64,000 bases of DNA, from assembly GCA_904419295.1 (NCBI GenBank), contig CAJFRA010000002.1:124001-188000 (forward strand), in the 5' to 3' direction. Positions within the stretch are counted from its first letter, which is position 1. Each line of letters begins with the position of its first letter. The DNA comes from Candidatus Pseudobutyricicoccus lothianensis (GTDB lineage Bacteria; Bacillota; Clostridia; Oscillospirales; Butyricicoccaceae). Position numbers and translations under genes: made by a program. This document shows, piece after piece, positions 1 through 8,160 of this stretch. The notes under the pieces were generated by a model. It was not told the DNA's origin, did no database searches, and saw only the letters and a program-made list of their open reading frames with translations.

Positions 1-396
1 GTAGGAACCGTCGGACACTGTCCCATTGCCGTGGAGGGCAGCCAACGACTGCTCCAGTTGGCTTTGGCCGCCAGTTGGGCCAGGACCTATCTGCAAGACC
101 ACCTGCTGCCCTTTTTCGATCTCCAGCGTCAGCCGGCTTTCCGCTGCCAGCTCTTCCAGCTTTCCTTCCAGCTCCTCTTGCCTCGCGGCGTCGGCCCTGA
201 GCCACTTTAGCGCCAAACTCTCCACCTCATGGCGCATTTCCAGCAATTCGCCGGGAAAACCCAGCTCATATTCGGCATGGGGAAAAGCGGTGAAGAGAAA
301 GACCGCCAGGCCCCCGGCCAGCATGATGACAGCGAGGGCCGCCGGGATACAGAGCATCAGGATATTGGAAATAAACAGCCTTTTCTGAATGGTCAT
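1..396 (-). CDS. Sensor histidine kinase-like protein, N-terminal part (runs off the window)
   Basis: The reading frame is open from an ATG at 396 to the window edge, giving 132 residues, with AAGGAGG just upstream. The protein opens with a short basic stretch (MTIQKRLFISNILML) and one hydrophobic segment at about residues 8-35. A Glu/Lys/Leu-rich, possibly coiled-coil stretch follows, which looks like the start of an extracytoplasmic sensing domain. This N-terminal layout is typical of clostridial two-component sensor kinases, but no kinase motif lies inside the window. It could equally be another single-pass signalling protein. The rest of the gene lies to the left of base 1. Confidence 0.55.
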   Translation of the reverse strand, partial: MTIQKRLFISNILMLCIPAALAVIMLAGGLAVFLFTAFPHAEYELGFPGELLEMRHEVESLALKWLRADAARQEELEGKLEELAAESRLTLEIEKGQQVVLQIGPGPTGGQSQLEQSLAALHGNGTVSDGSY

Positions 397-496
397 TGCC
401 TCGCCTCCTTCTGTAGCGTACACCCCAATTCTAAAATAAATATAAACTGGAAAAAAGAAAATCAGCCATTGTTTCCCTTTTGCCAGGCAGACCTAC

Positions 497-523
497 AAAA
501 AGGCCTGCCCCAAAGGGCAGGCC
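497..523 (-). terminator. Rho-independent terminator of the dcd cluster
   Basis: The minus strand reads GGCCTGCCC, a short loop, GGGCAGGCC and then a run of Ts, nine bases past the dcd stop codon. Confidence 0.85.
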
Positions 524-531
524 AAACAGTT

Positions 532-1053
532 TCATGGTTCGAAATCTCGGTAGAGCAAGCTGGGCTGTATGCCCTGGTTGTTCTGGTATTTCCCGCTGCG
601 ATATGGTTCATAATCCCCCTGGATGGTGTGGTAATAGATCTGGCACAGTTCCACCCCGGGGTAGATGACGATGGGCTGGACACAGAAGATCTCCAGCGTC
701 CAATAGCCGGCAAACCCCACATCGCCAAAGCCTGCCGTCACATGGATAAAAAGCCCCAGCCGCCCCACGGAAGACCGGCCTTCCAGCATGGGGACAAAGC
801 CTTCGGTGCGGGTAAACTCCCTGGTGCGGCCCAGATACAGGCGGCCGGGCTCCAGCCGGAGCCCGCTTTCCGGTATGCGGATGGTGTGGGCCGGGTTGGG
901 CTTCTTCATATCCAACACCGGGCTGTCATACACCAGCAGCTCGTCGTGGAGCGTCAGGTTGTAGCTGTTGGGATTGAGGCGGGACGGGTCGAAGGGCTCG
1001 ATGAAGATGCGTTTGCCCAGCTCCCGCTGGATCTCTTTTCCCGATAAGATCAT
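532..1053 (-). CDS. dcd: dCTP deaminase
   Basis: A 173-residue protein of the dCTP deaminase/dUTPase fold. It converts dCTP to dUTP and ammonia on the way to dTMP. The family signature is clear: EGRSSVGRLG at residues 91-100 and the catalytic glutamate in YWTLE at residue 121. It is slightly shorter than the E. coli enzyme (193 residues). The start is the ATG at 1053. It is the last gene of a tightly spaced minus-strand cluster (ArsC-like, DUF896, DUF3592-like, dcd) and is followed by a strong terminator. Whether it also hydrolyses dUTP, as the bifunctional archaeal forms do, cannot be decided here. Confidence 0.93.
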   Translation of the reverse strand: MILSGKEIQRELGKRIFIEPFDPSRLNPNSYNLTLHDELLVYDSPVLDMKKPNPAHTIRIPESGLRLEPGRLYLGRTREFTRTEGFVPMLEGRSSVGRLGLFIHVTAGFGDVGFAGYWTLEIFCVQPIVIYPGVELCQIYYHTIQGDYEPYRSGKYQNNQGIQPSLLYRDFEP

Positions 1054-1071
1054 ATGTACTCCTTTCCCGCG

Positions 1072-1479
1072 CTACCACAACATGGTGCGCAGCAACAACA
1101 CGCTGCCGCCCAGCACCAGCAGCACCCCCAACACCAGCAGGGCCACAGCCATGGCCCAGGGGCCAGGCCGGGCTTTGAGCACCAGCCGGTCTTTTGCCGG
1201 GTCATACAGGGCGCTGACTTGTTCCATGGGATGGTACTGCTCCCAAGGGGTACACAGCTCCGATTCCAGCCGCTTGGTCTGGCCCTGCCACTCAAATTCC
1301 AACATGGGAAAATACAGAGCCTGGCCGTGGCTGTCCCGGCGGCGGACGTTTTCCACCACCTTGGCCCGCACTTCCTGGCTGCGGCGCATATGGCGGCGGC
1401 AGATCACCAGCATCACCAAGGCGATCAAGCACAGCAGCACGCCCAGCCCCACCAGGCAAAATGCCACATATTCTTTCAT
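1072..1479 (-). CDS. DUF3592-like two-helix membrane protein
   Basis: A 135-residue protein with a hydrophobic helix at each end (about residues 5-27 and 108-130) around a soluble domain of about 80 residues. The soluble part contains a VRAKVV...Y.P.LEFEWQGQT pattern. This helix-beta domain-helix layout resembles DUF3592 proteins, whose function is unknown. It lies 6 bp after the DUF896 stop and 18 bp before dcd, so all are probably co-transcribed. No catalytic residues are recognisable. Confidence 0.7.
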   Translation of the reverse strand: MKEYVAFCLVGLGVLLCLIALVMLVICRRHMRRSQEVRAKVVENVRRRDSHGQALYFPMLEFEWQGQTKRLESELCTPWEQYHPMEQVSALYDPAKDRLVLKARPGPWAMAVALLVLGVLLVLGGSVLLLRTMLW

Positions 1480-1485
1480 GGCCTG

Positions 1486-1689
1486 CTACCCTTTGCGCCG
1501 CAATTGGCGGCGGGTGCCGTCGGGTTCCACCACAATGGTGCTGTTCAGCTGGGCTGCCAGATTCTGTTTGACGCTCTCGATGTACTCCCGCCGCAGCGCG
1601 TCCCGCTCGGCGGTCTCCTCTGGCGTCAGCTCCTGTTCCCGGGCTTTTTTCGCCAGCTCATTGATCCGTTTGATCTTGTATTCTTCCAT
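1486..1689 (-). CDS. DUF896 (YnzC-like) small protein
   Basis: The 67-residue protein begins MEEYKIKRINELAKKA and contains QELTPEE..ER..LR.EYI...KQNL, the hallmark of DUF896, a two-helix protein of unknown function common in Firmicutes. The open frame extends upstream to 1731, but the ATG at 1689 is preceded by AGGGGAGG and gives the normal family start. It sits between the ArsC-like gene and the DUF3592-like gene. Confidence 0.9.
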   Translation of the reverse strand: MEEYKIKRINELAKKAREQELTPEETAERDALRREYIESVKQNLAAQLNSTIVVEPDGTRRQLRRKG

Positions 1690-1700
1690 GGTTCCTCCCC

Positions 1701-2042
1701 TTATTCCCAAGTTTTCCACACCTCGGGGCAATAGCCCACGGTGGCCTGCTTGCCGTTGCGCACGATAGGGGTCTTGAGCAGGCCAGGGTGCTCCATGGCC
1801 GCCTGCTCGATGTCCTCCTGGCGCTCCAAATAGGCGATGTGCAGCGCTTCATACTCCCGGCTTTTTTCATCCAACATGTTTTGCAGCCCACCCACTGCGC
1901 TTTTCACGCTGCGGAATTCCCCCGGGCTCATGCCGTATTTCACCAGGTCGATGTTCTGCACTTTGATGCGGCGCTCTTTGAAATACCGTTCCGCTTTTTT
2001 GGTGTCAAAGCATTTGCTTTTGCCAAAGATCTGTATATTCAT
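1701..2042 (-). CDS. ArsC/Spx-family thioredoxin-fold protein
   Basis: A 113-residue protein with the ArsC/Spx fold: a beta strand, a lone cysteine at residue 11 (SKCFDTKK), and the cis-proline loop KTPIVRNGK near the end. Members are arsenate reductases, Spx-type RNA polymerase binders or uncharacterised relatives such as YffB. Spx and many redox-active members have CxxC, but here the position after Cys11 is FDT, so a CxxC redox switch is absent. No arsenic genes are nearby. It is the first gene of the dcd cluster; its role is unknown. Confidence 0.8.
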   Translation of the reverse strand: MNIQIFGKSKCFDTKKAERYFKERRIKVQNIDLVKYGMSPGEFRSVKSAVGGLQNMLDEKSREYEALHIAYLERQEDIEQAAMEHPGLLKTPIVRNGKQATVGYCPEVWKTWE

Positions 2043-2080
2043 GGTTTCTCCCCTCGCTGTTCTTCATTTTAGTGTAGCAT

Positions 2081-2126
2081 AAAACAGCCGCCGGCGCAAA
2101 GGGAAATCCCCCGTACCGGCGGCTGT
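2081..2126. terminator. Hairpin terminator between convergent ends
   Basis: ACAGCCGCCGG at 2084-2094 pairs with CCGGCGGCTGT at 2116-2126. The minus strand has only a short T run after it. It probably ends the 2157-2720 transcript. Confidence 0.6.
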
Positions 2127-2156
2127 CCTGTTATTTTGTGAAAATCGCATAAACGC

Positions 2157-2720
2157 TTAGGGCATCAGTGCCCGTACATCCAGCCCCTGCTGTTCCAGAT
2201 ATTCCAAGTCACTCAGATAGCACATCCATGCAGCACTGCGGCTGTCCGCCTGCCGCTGGTCGATGCCCTGGCGGACCCGCAGCACACCATACAGCAGATT
2301 GCTCTGCTGGGATTGGAGGGAAAAAGTGCCGGTGCAGCTCTCCAGCAGCAGGAAGTCCTCTTCCCCCACCGGCAGGCTGCCCGGCAGCGGGTACAGGCGG
2401 TAAAACTGGAACCGCAGCGCCTCTGCCGGCACACCCTGGACAACGCCGGGGATGGTCGTCGTCAAATCTTGCTCCATCCTTTCCAGCCGCCGGGCCTGGC
2501 TGGCATCGACCGCCAGCACCTGTTCCACTGTCCAGGGCTCCACCTGGTAATGGCCGTGCAGGTAATCCATCACCCGGCCCAAATCCCGGGTGCGTTCTTT
2601 CCAATAGGGCTCCCACCGGCGCCATGCCTGTTCCCGCTCCGCCATCCAAAGCTGCTCCTGCTCCGGGTCTTTGCGCTTGATGGAAATGCCCATCTGGCTT
2701 TCGTCCCTTTTCCGTCTCAT
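2157..2720 (-). CDS. Hypothetical protein, 187 aa, charged and soluble
   Basis: I do not recognise a family. The protein is rich in Glu, Gln, Arg and Trp in its first third (WMAEREQAWRRWEPYWKERTRD, about residues 26-48), suggesting amphipathic helices. It has no signal peptide, membrane helix or metal motif. A second in-frame ATG is at residue 10. It has its own promoter, which overlaps the promoter of the divergent gene at 2855. Confidence 0.7.
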   Translation of the reverse strand: MRRKRDESQMGISIKRKDPEQEQLWMAEREQAWRRWEPYWKERTRDLGRVMDYLHGHYQVEPWTVEQVLAVDASQARRLERMEQDLTTTIPGVVQGVPAEALRFQFYRLYPLPGSLPVGEEDFLLLESCTGTFSLQSQQSNLLYGVLRVRQGIDQRQADSRSAAWMCYLSDLEYLEQQGLDVRALMP

Positions 2721-2749
2721 TTAGATCCTCCCCCTGTTCTGACGCCATC

Positions 2750-2778
2750 ATCTTACCACCCTCCTCCCAACCAGTCAA
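2750..2778 (-). promoter_or_regulatory. Sigma-A promoter of the 2157-2720 gene
   Basis: The minus strand has TTGACT (2778-2773), 17 bp, TAAGAT (2755-2750). Its -35 lies within the palindrome GTCAACGGCGGTTGAC at 2775-2790, shared with the opposing promoter. Confidence 0.6.
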
Positions 2779-2784
2779 CGGCGG

Positions 2785-2813
2785 TTGACAGAACTGCTGT
2801 GTCAGCGTATCCT
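2785..2813 (+). promoter_or_regulatory. Sigma-A promoter of the 2855-3985 gene
   Basis: TTGACA at 2785-2790, a 17-bp spacer and TATCCT at 2808-2813. The consensus -35 sits in the same GTCAAC/GTTGAC dyad as the divergent promoter, so one protein could occlude both. Confidence 0.65.
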
Positions 2814-2854
2814 AAAGCCAGTACAAAGATTTACAGCCGAGGGGAGAGGATGAT

Positions 2855-3985
2855 ATGCCTTATGATTTGACTGAATACTTTCGCAGATTTGGGACTGACA
2901 TCGCTGCGGCTGAGCACCAAACCATACAGAAAAACCGGCGGCGCGTGCAGCAATGGCTGTTTGAACGGGGCGGCGTATTGTGCGGCAAGTTTGACTGTGT
3001 TGTCCAGAGCGCACAGCAGCTGGCGCCAGCTTATCCCAACATAGATGGTCTGGCCCGGATGACGGCCATCCATTCGATGCTTTCCGGGATCATCGACGGC
3101 GGCCTATGGTGGTACTCGGTCTTTTTGGGCGGCGGCCAAATGGTGAGCAGATCCTTTATGCGGCCTTTCCAGCAGCTTCTGCAGGTACTGCTGTCCGTCC
3201 GAACAGCCCCCTGCGATTTTTCCCAGGCTCAACAGGCCATCGATAGCGAAATACCTCTATTTGAACAAGAAGCCAAGCTGACCCGGGTGGACTGCGGCAC
3301 TTTTTGGAAGTGCCTCATCGCTTCCCTGCCCCCTTATGTCCCCGGCGGCTCTTCCGATCCGAAAGAGTTGTATGATCTGCTGTATGCTTTGGAAGATTGC
3401 TACACCCTGTTCAGCGACAAAAGCGGCAGCCCTTACCTGGATGATCTCTGGGATGCACTGGATTGGCACTGGCAGAGCTATACGGTTTTTCATGTGGACC
3501 GGGCTGCTGCCGAAGACGCAGTAAAGCGCTGGGATTTCGCAGAGCGGCCCGATGCCATGAAAGAGCTGCTGATTGCCGTTTATTCCGATGAGCTGCGCCG
3601 TTTTTCCCCAGAAGTTTTATTTCACGCCAATGAATCGGAAATTTTGGAGGAAGTTTATCAAAAAGATCCTGTCCTGGCCATCCGCATGTGGCGCTTTCTG
3701 CTGGATACGGCAGAAGCCCATCTGCAGGAGCCTGAAGCCGCGCAGTATCTGCTTTGGGAAATTATCGATTTTGCCTTATTCCCTCCTTACTCCCTCTGCC
3801 CCATATTAAAAGAGCTGGCAGGCGACCCCCGTTTTGTCCGACAGGTCTTTGGCAGCGCCTATGTGGATTTTCCCCATTTATTCCTGCTCGATGGCTGTGC
3901 TGCCTGCGGACAGCCGGAGCTGAGGGAAAAACTACTGCTTACCCTTTCTGAAAACCCGTTTTTCCATCCGGAAGATCAAGGCTGA
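2855..3985 (+). CDS. Hypothetical protein, 376 aa
   Basis: The ATG at 2855 follows GAGGGGAGAGG. The protein is soluble, acidic and mostly helical by eye, with no signal peptide. It starts MPYDLTEYFRRFGTD and ends FFHPEDQG. Repeated aromatic and Leu-rich stretches (LLYALEDCYTLF, WDALDWHWQSY) suggest a helical scaffold, but I cannot assign a family. There is one CxxC (CAACGQ, near residue 349), which is not enough to claim metal binding. It is transcribed alone, between its own promoter and a hairpin terminator at 4028. Confidence 0.75.
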   Translation: MPYDLTEYFRRFGTDIAAAEHQTIQKNRRRVQQWLFERGGVLCGKFDCVVQSAQQLAPAYPNIDGLARMTAIHSMLSGIIDGGLWWYSVFLGGGQMVSRSFMRPFQQLLQVLLSVRTAPCDFSQAQQAIDSEIPLFEQEAKLTRVDCGTFWKCLIASLPPYVPGGSSDPKELYDLLYALEDCYTLFSDKSGSPYLDDLWDALDWHWQSYTVFHVDRAAAEDAVKRWDFAERPDAMKELLIAVYSDELRRFSPEVLFHANESEILEEVYQKDPVLAIRMWRFLLDTAEAHLQEPEAAQYLLWEIIDFALFPPYSLCPILKELAGDPRFVRQVFGSAYVDFPHLFLLDGCAACGQPELREKLLLTLSENPFFHPEDQG

Positions 3986-4027
3986 AAAATGCCCAAGACC
4001 ATTCGGATCCAGGTCTGTTGTGCGAAA

Positions 4028-4060
4028 AAGGAGCTGCCGATATGAACCGGCAGCTCCTTT
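4028..4060. terminator. Bidirectional terminator
   Basis: GGAGCTGCCG (4030-4039) pairs with CGGCAGCTCC (4048-4057), with Ts on the right and As on the left. It separates the convergent 2855 gene and the amidohydrolase. Confidence 0.85.
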
Positions 4061-4074
4061 TCTGTTTCTTCGTT

Positions 4075-5682
4075 CTATTTTTCGTATACGACCTTGCCGC
4101 CTACCATGGTCATCAGCACCTGGGTATCCAAGATCTTATCGCTGGGCACGTGGAAAATGTCCTGGTCCAGCATCACAAGATCGGCCAGATAGCCGGGCTG
4201 CAGACGGCCTTTTTGGTTCTCCTCAAAGGCATTTTGGGCGCCGCCAATGGTGTAATCATCCACCGCTTGGAAGATGTCCACCCGCTCTTCGGGGACATAA
4301 CCGCCTGCGGGGAAGTGTTTCAGATCCTGCCGGCAAACGGCGCAGTGCAGATTCTGGATGGGATCCATATCTTCCACTGGGGAGTCGGTGCCATAGGATA
4401 CATGGAGACCCATCTGGTTCATGGTGTGGAAGGCATAGGAGGTGGCAGCCAATTCTTTGCCCACCCGGTCTTCCACGATGTGCAGGTCATAGTGAAGGAA
4501 GATGGGCTGCACCATGGCGTAGACATCCATCTGCTGGTACCGCTTCAGCATGGGCAGGTCGGTGATCTGGCAGTGGACGATGCCATGGCGGTGGGTGTTG
4601 CCCTCCGGCCCGATGACTTTCTGGTAGCTGTCCAGCACCATCTCGTTGGCTTTGTCGCCAATGGCATGGATGGCGATCTGCATGCCGTTTTCATCGGCCA
4701 TGCGCACCAGCTCATCCAGCTCCTGCTGGGTCAGGATCTCAATGCCCCGCTGGCCCGGCGCGTCGGCATAATCCTGGCGCATCAAAGCGGTGCGGGCGCC
4801 CAGGCTGCCGTCGGTAAACATCTTCAGCGGGCCGATCTTCAGCCATTCGTCGCCCTTGCCTGTGCGGTGGCCCGCATCCAAAAAGGCCTGCAGCTGCTCT
4901 TTCGTCATCATGCAGCACTGCATATACACCCGCAGAGACCGGCGGTCGTGGGTGATCCGGTCGTAAAGGGACAGCATCTGGGCGAAATTATCCCCTGCCA
5001 CATCGTTGGTCTGTACCGAGGTGACTCCCTTTTTGGCGGCATAATCCATTGCCGCCTGCAAGATCTGTTCTTGCTTGGCTTCGGTCTCCTGGGGCAGCAG
5101 GCCGTCAAACAGCTGTTTGGCATTGCTCTCCCGCACGATGCCGTTGGGCCGGCCGTCTTCTTCCAGGTCCAGTTGGCCGCCTTCCACCTGGGGCACCTCA
5201 TCCCAGACCCCCGCTTTCTGCAGGGCCAAGGTGTTGCAGGTCATCACATGGCCGCAGGCCCGTGTAAAGAGCAGCGGATGCTCTGTGCTGATCTGGTCCA
5301 GTGTGTGGCGGGTGGGCATTTGGGGCCCCTCTGTGAAATAGTCCTGGTTCCAGCCCCAGCCCTGTACCGTCTCTCCCGGGGGCACCTGATGCTGCTGGAT
5401 GAACTGCCGTCCCGCTTCGACGATCTGATCCAGGCTGGTGCAATGGCTCAGGTCCACTGTCAGCAGGTTCTGCCCCACATGGTACAGATGCTGGTGGGAA
5501 TCGATGAAGCCGGGCACCAGGGTATGGCCCTGGGCATCGATGCGCTGGGCATCGGCCGGGGCCGCAGCCAAGATCTCTTCATCTGACCCCACTTGGCGGA
5601 TGACGCCGTCCTCGATCCACAGGGCCTGGGCAAACCGATCCCGGGCCACATAGGCATTGGCGTGATAGATCACTGTATGCAT
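4075..5682 (-). CDS. YtcJ-type metal-dependent amidohydrolase
   Basis: The 535-residue protein belongs to the amidohydrolase superfamily, Amidohydro_3/YtcJ branch. Near the N-terminus is the metal-binding DSHQHL motif after the GHTLVPGFI strand. The C-terminal composite domain (PGYLADLVMLDQDIF) is also typical. Substrates in this branch are usually N-acyl or cyclic amide compounds; the substrate here is unknown. The open frame reaches 5733, but the ATG at 5682 is preceded by GGAGAG and gives the family start MHTVIYHANAYVAR. It begins 70 bp after the lysine-riboswitch-controlled permease with no terminator between, so it is probably in the same operon and may act on an imported amino-acid derivative (inference). 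Confidence 0.88.
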   Translation of the reverse strand: MHTVIYHANAYVARDRFAQALWIEDGVIRQVGSDEEILAAAPADAQRIDAQGHTLVPGFIDSHQHLYHVGQNLLTVDLSHCTSLDQIVEAGRQFIQQHQVPPGETVQGWGWNQDYFTEGPQMPTRHTLDQISTEHPLLFTRACGHVMTCNTLALQKAGVWDEVPQVEGGQLDLEEDGRPNGIVRESNAKQLFDGLLPQETEAKQEQILQAAMDYAAKKGVTSVQTNDVAGDNFAQMLSLYDRITHDRRSLRVYMQCCMMTKEQLQAFLDAGHRTGKGDEWLKIGPLKMFTDGSLGARTALMRQDYADAPGQRGIEILTQQELDELVRMADENGMQIAIHAIGDKANEMVLDSYQKVIGPEGNTHRHGIVHCQITDLPMLKRYQQMDVYAMVQPIFLHYDLHIVEDRVGKELAATSYAFHTMNQMGLHVSYGTDSPVEDMDPIQNLHCAVCRQDLKHFPAGGYVPEERVDIFQAVDDYTIGGAQNAFEENQKGRLQPGYLADLVMLDQDIFHVPSDKILDTQVLMTMVGGKVVYEK

Positions 5683-5752
5683 CACAGACACTCTCCTTTT
5701 TTGGGGACATATGTCCTCTGTTTTGATTGTCATGGTTGAGCCGCCGAGCGGC

Positions 5753-7138
5753 TTATTTTGCGGGTTGGCGGTTGTTGTACCACCGGAAGAAGTGGTAGCA
5801 GACGAAGCCGGCAGCCGGCACCACCAGGCCGATCACCGATGTGACCGGATCTTCCATCAGCGTATTGATCAGCAGGCCAATGAAGATCAGCAGGGTGATG
5901 ACCACTGTCACCGGATACCCCCAGGCCTTGTAGGGCCGTTCCATCTCCGGGTCGCGCTTGCGGAAGATAAAGACAGAACCAATGGTCAGCGTATTGAAAA
6001 ACATACTGGAAAATACGACCAGATTCGTCAGCTGATCCAGATCCCGCATCATGACGAGGGCGATGGAGATGACCGCTTGGACCCAAAGGGCCGTGGCAGG
6101 GGTCTTATACTTGGGATGCAGTTTGGCAAAGGATTTGAAGAAATAGCCGTCTTTTGCCATGGCGTAATACTGCCGCGGGAACACCAGGATACAACCGTTG
6201 AGCGAGCCGAAAATCGCCGTTGCCATAGCCGCGATCACGATGATCTGCCCGGCGCTGCCCAGCACCCGGTTGGCCACTTCGGTGCCCAGGTAGATGTCGC
6301 CGTTTTGGATCATCGCGCTGATCTCCCCGGCCGGCAGCACCCGGTAGATGGCCAGGTTGAACAGGGTGAACAGCAACGTGCAGCCGATGATGGCGATGAT
6401 CAACGCCAAGGGGATATTCTTTTTGGGGTTGCGGATCTCTTCGCTGACCGTGTTCAAATTGGTCCAGCCTTCATAGGCCCACAGGGAGGCCACTGTGGCA
6501 AAAGCGATCATGCCGATCAGACCGCCGAAAGAGGGGTTGGAAGCCGGGATGGGGTTCCAATCAATGCTCTGCCGCCCCACAAAGAGGCCCAGCACCAAGA
6601 TCAGCAGGATGGGAGCCACTTTGGCCACCATAAAGATGTTCTGCACCAGGCTGCCCGACTTGACGCCCACATAGTTGACTGCCGTCAGCAGCAGGATCAA
6701 GACCACTGCCACGACCTTGACCGTGGTGTCGCTCATGGGGATGACGCTGGAAAAGGCCTTGGGGAAGGCGATGGCAATGGCGGCAATAGAACCGGCGCCC
6801 CCCAACAGCCAGCTGGAAAAGCCGCTCATAAAGCCCACTGCCGGATGATAGGCCCGGCTGAGGTACACATAGCTGCCGCCCGCCTTGGGCATGGCGGCCC
6901 CCAATTCGGCATAGCACAGGCCCCCCATCAGGGAGATGAGGCCGCCCAAGATCCAGACCAGCAGGGAAAGACCCATGCTCATCTCGCTGCGCTGCAGCAC
7001 ATAGCTGCCCAGGTAGAAAATGCCCGAGCCGATCATGATGCCGCCGATGATGCTCACGCCGCCGAATAAGCTGATCTCCTTGCGGAACCCGGAGCTGCTC
7101 TCTTCCACAGTGTGGGACTGCGTTTTCTTCTGACTCAA
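5753..7138 (-). CDS. APC-family amino-acid permease, probably lysine
   Basis: A polytopic membrane protein of about 461 residues with roughly 12 hydrophobic segments. Helix 1 carries the APC signature GGIMIGSGIFYLGSYV. It most resembles the LAT/SteT-type exchangers of Firmicutes. I place the start at the TTG at 7138, because GGAGG lies 7 bp upstream; the longer frame from an upstream ATG at 7204 would run into the terminator of the leader. The leader is a lysine riboswitch, so lysine or a lysine-derived compound is the expected substrate. The transport direction is not known. The amidohydrolase gene follows in the same transcript. Confidence 0.88.
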   Translation of the reverse strand: MSQKKTQSHTVEESSSGFRKEISLFGGVSIIGGIMIGSGIFYLGSYVLQRSEMSMGLSLLVWILGGLISLMGGLCYAELGAAMPKAGGSYVYLSRAYHPAVGFMSGFSSWLLGGAGSIAAIAIAFPKAFSSVIPMSDTTVKVVAVVLILLLTAVNYVGVKSGSLVQNIFMVAKVAPILLILVLGLFVGRQSIDWNPIPASNPSFGGLIGMIAFATVASLWAYEGWTNLNTVSEEIRNPKKNIPLALIIAIIGCTLLFTLFNLAIYRVLPAGEISAMIQNGDIYLGTEVANRVLGSAGQIIVIAAMATAIFGSLNGCILVFPRQYYAMAKDGYFFKSFAKLHPKYKTPATALWVQAVISIALVMMRDLDQLTNLVVFSSMFFNTLTIGSVFIFRKRDPEMERPYKAWGYPVTVVITLLIFIGLLINTLMEDPVTSVIGLVVPAAGFVCYHFFRWYNNRQPAK

Positions 7139-7189
7139 TGGAATTCCTCCGTTCTCTTCTCTGCGGCATTCCCCGCCGCATTGGGCAAC

Positions 7190-7220
7190 AAAAAAAGATT
7201 GCATCTACCGATGCAATCTT
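7190..7220 (-). terminator. Riboswitch-linked intrinsic terminator
   Basis: On the minus strand AAGATTGCATC, loop GGTA, GATGCAATCTT and a T run form a near-perfect terminator between the lysine aptamer and the permease. It is the expression platform. Confidence 0.9.
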
Positions 7221-7242
7221 TTCAATCTCAGAGAAAAGAACC

Positions 7243-7405
7243 CATCGATAGCTCCTCTGCCGCACAGGCAGGAGTCTTGATGATCTTTTCACCAAGCCCA
7301 ACTCGTTTCCATGTCTGGAAAACGGTTTCGGCGATTTGACCTTTCAACGGGGTCATCGAATACCTTCTCAGCCCGTTTACTCTTTCGCATCGCGCCTCTA
7401 TCAAT
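7243..7405 (-). ncRNA. Lysine riboswitch (L-box)
   Basis: The minus strand shows the conserved L-box landmarks in order. GATAGAGGCGCGA opens at about 7402, with AAGAGTA soon after. AATCGCCGAA lies in the middle. GACTCC...GGAGGAGCTATCGAT closes the element. ATTGATAG and CTATCGAT form the P1 stem. A terminator follows at once, so lysine binding should switch the permease-amidohydrolase transcript off. Confidence 0.92.
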
Positions 7406-7421
7406 CTCATTTGTCGTAGGT

Positions 7422-7450
7422 ATCATACCACGCTTGTCTCCATTTGTAAA
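7422..7450 (-). promoter_or_regulatory. Sigma-A promoter of the lysine leader
   Basis: TTTACA (7450-7445), 17 bp, TATGAT (7427-7422), just upstream of the aptamer. Confidence 0.75.
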
Positions 7451-7469
7451 GGGGAAATCATGACAAGGT

Positions 7470-8033
7470 TCAAAAATCTTCGACAGCGGCCGTCAGGGCC
7501 TGGCACAGCGGTTCCAGAGAGGTCAGGTCTACAAAATCTATCCGCTGCCCATAGGTGGCCAGCAGCTGTTCATCCTCTGGGGTGCGCCGTGGGGCGGGCG
7601 TGTGCTTCAGTTTTTGCACCAGCCCCCACATCATGGCCCGGTGCGCCGCCGACAAAGCGCTGTAATCCATGGCCCCCCGCAGGTGGAAAAACCGGTCCGG
7701 CCGGGCCAAAGGTACCGGGATCTGCTCTGCCAGCCCTTGGCGGATGTGGGCTTGGTTAGCGGCTTCTGCCGGGTCTGCAAGGCCCACGGTGAAAAAGAAC
7801 CACTGGGCCCTCTCCGGCTGCTCCATCCGCCGGCAAGTCTGCTTCAGCCCTGTCACGCCGCCGGCATACAGACCGCCGCCATAGACGATCACCGGGTATT
7901 GCCCTGCTTCCTGCCCCGTTGCCTGGCGGTGATCCAGGCAATCAAAGCCCAGCTGCCGGGCCAGCTCCTGGGCATACCGGCGGGTGCTGCCGTATTTGGA
8001 ACCGTAAAGCACCAATCCTTTGACCTGCTCCAT
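7470..8033 (-). CDS. Flavodoxin-domain protein
   Basis: A 187-residue protein with an N-terminal flavodoxin fold. GLVLYGSKYGSTRRYAQ at residues 6-22 matches the FMN phosphate-binding loop, and YGGGLYAGG (about residues 51-59) the isoalloxazine region. The family (Flavodoxin_5) includes HemG-type protoporphyrinogen oxidases and uncharacterised clostridial electron carriers. The C-terminal half matches HemG relatives loosely. No haem genes are nearby, so a generic low-potential electron-transfer role is as likely. It has its own promoter and is divergent from the pseudouridine synthase gene. Confidence 0.85.
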   Translation of the reverse strand: MEQVKGLVLYGSKYGSTRRYAQELARQLGFDCLDHRQATGQEAGQYPVIVYGGGLYAGGVTGLKQTCRRMEQPERAQWFFFTVGLADPAEAANQAHIRQGLAEQIPVPLARPDRFFHLRGAMDYSALSAAHRAMMWGLVQKLKHTPAPRRTPEDEQLLATYGQRIDFVDLTSLEPLCQALTAAVEDF

Positions 8034-8066
8034 CTGCTCTGCCTCCTATCTACCCTTGCTGCCGCT

Positions 8067-8095
8067 ATCATACCATAGCAGTTGCCCTCCGTCAA
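8067..8095 (-). promoter_or_regulatory. Sigma-A promoter of the flavodoxin gene
   Basis: TTGACG (8095-8090), 17 bp, TATGAT (8072-8067) on the minus strand. Confidence 0.75.
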
Positions 8096-8100
8096 AACCT

Positions 8101-8129
8101 TTGTCTTTTGTCTCTTTTTCCGGTATACT
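8101..8129 (+). promoter_or_regulatory. Sigma-A promoter of the RluA-family gene
   Basis: TTGTCT at 8101-8106, 17 bp, TATACT at 8124-8129. It starts 5 bp from the -35 of the divergent flavodoxin promoter. Confidence 0.7.
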
Positions 8130-8160
8130 GGTGCTAAAACGAGCAAAGGATGTGCTGCCC

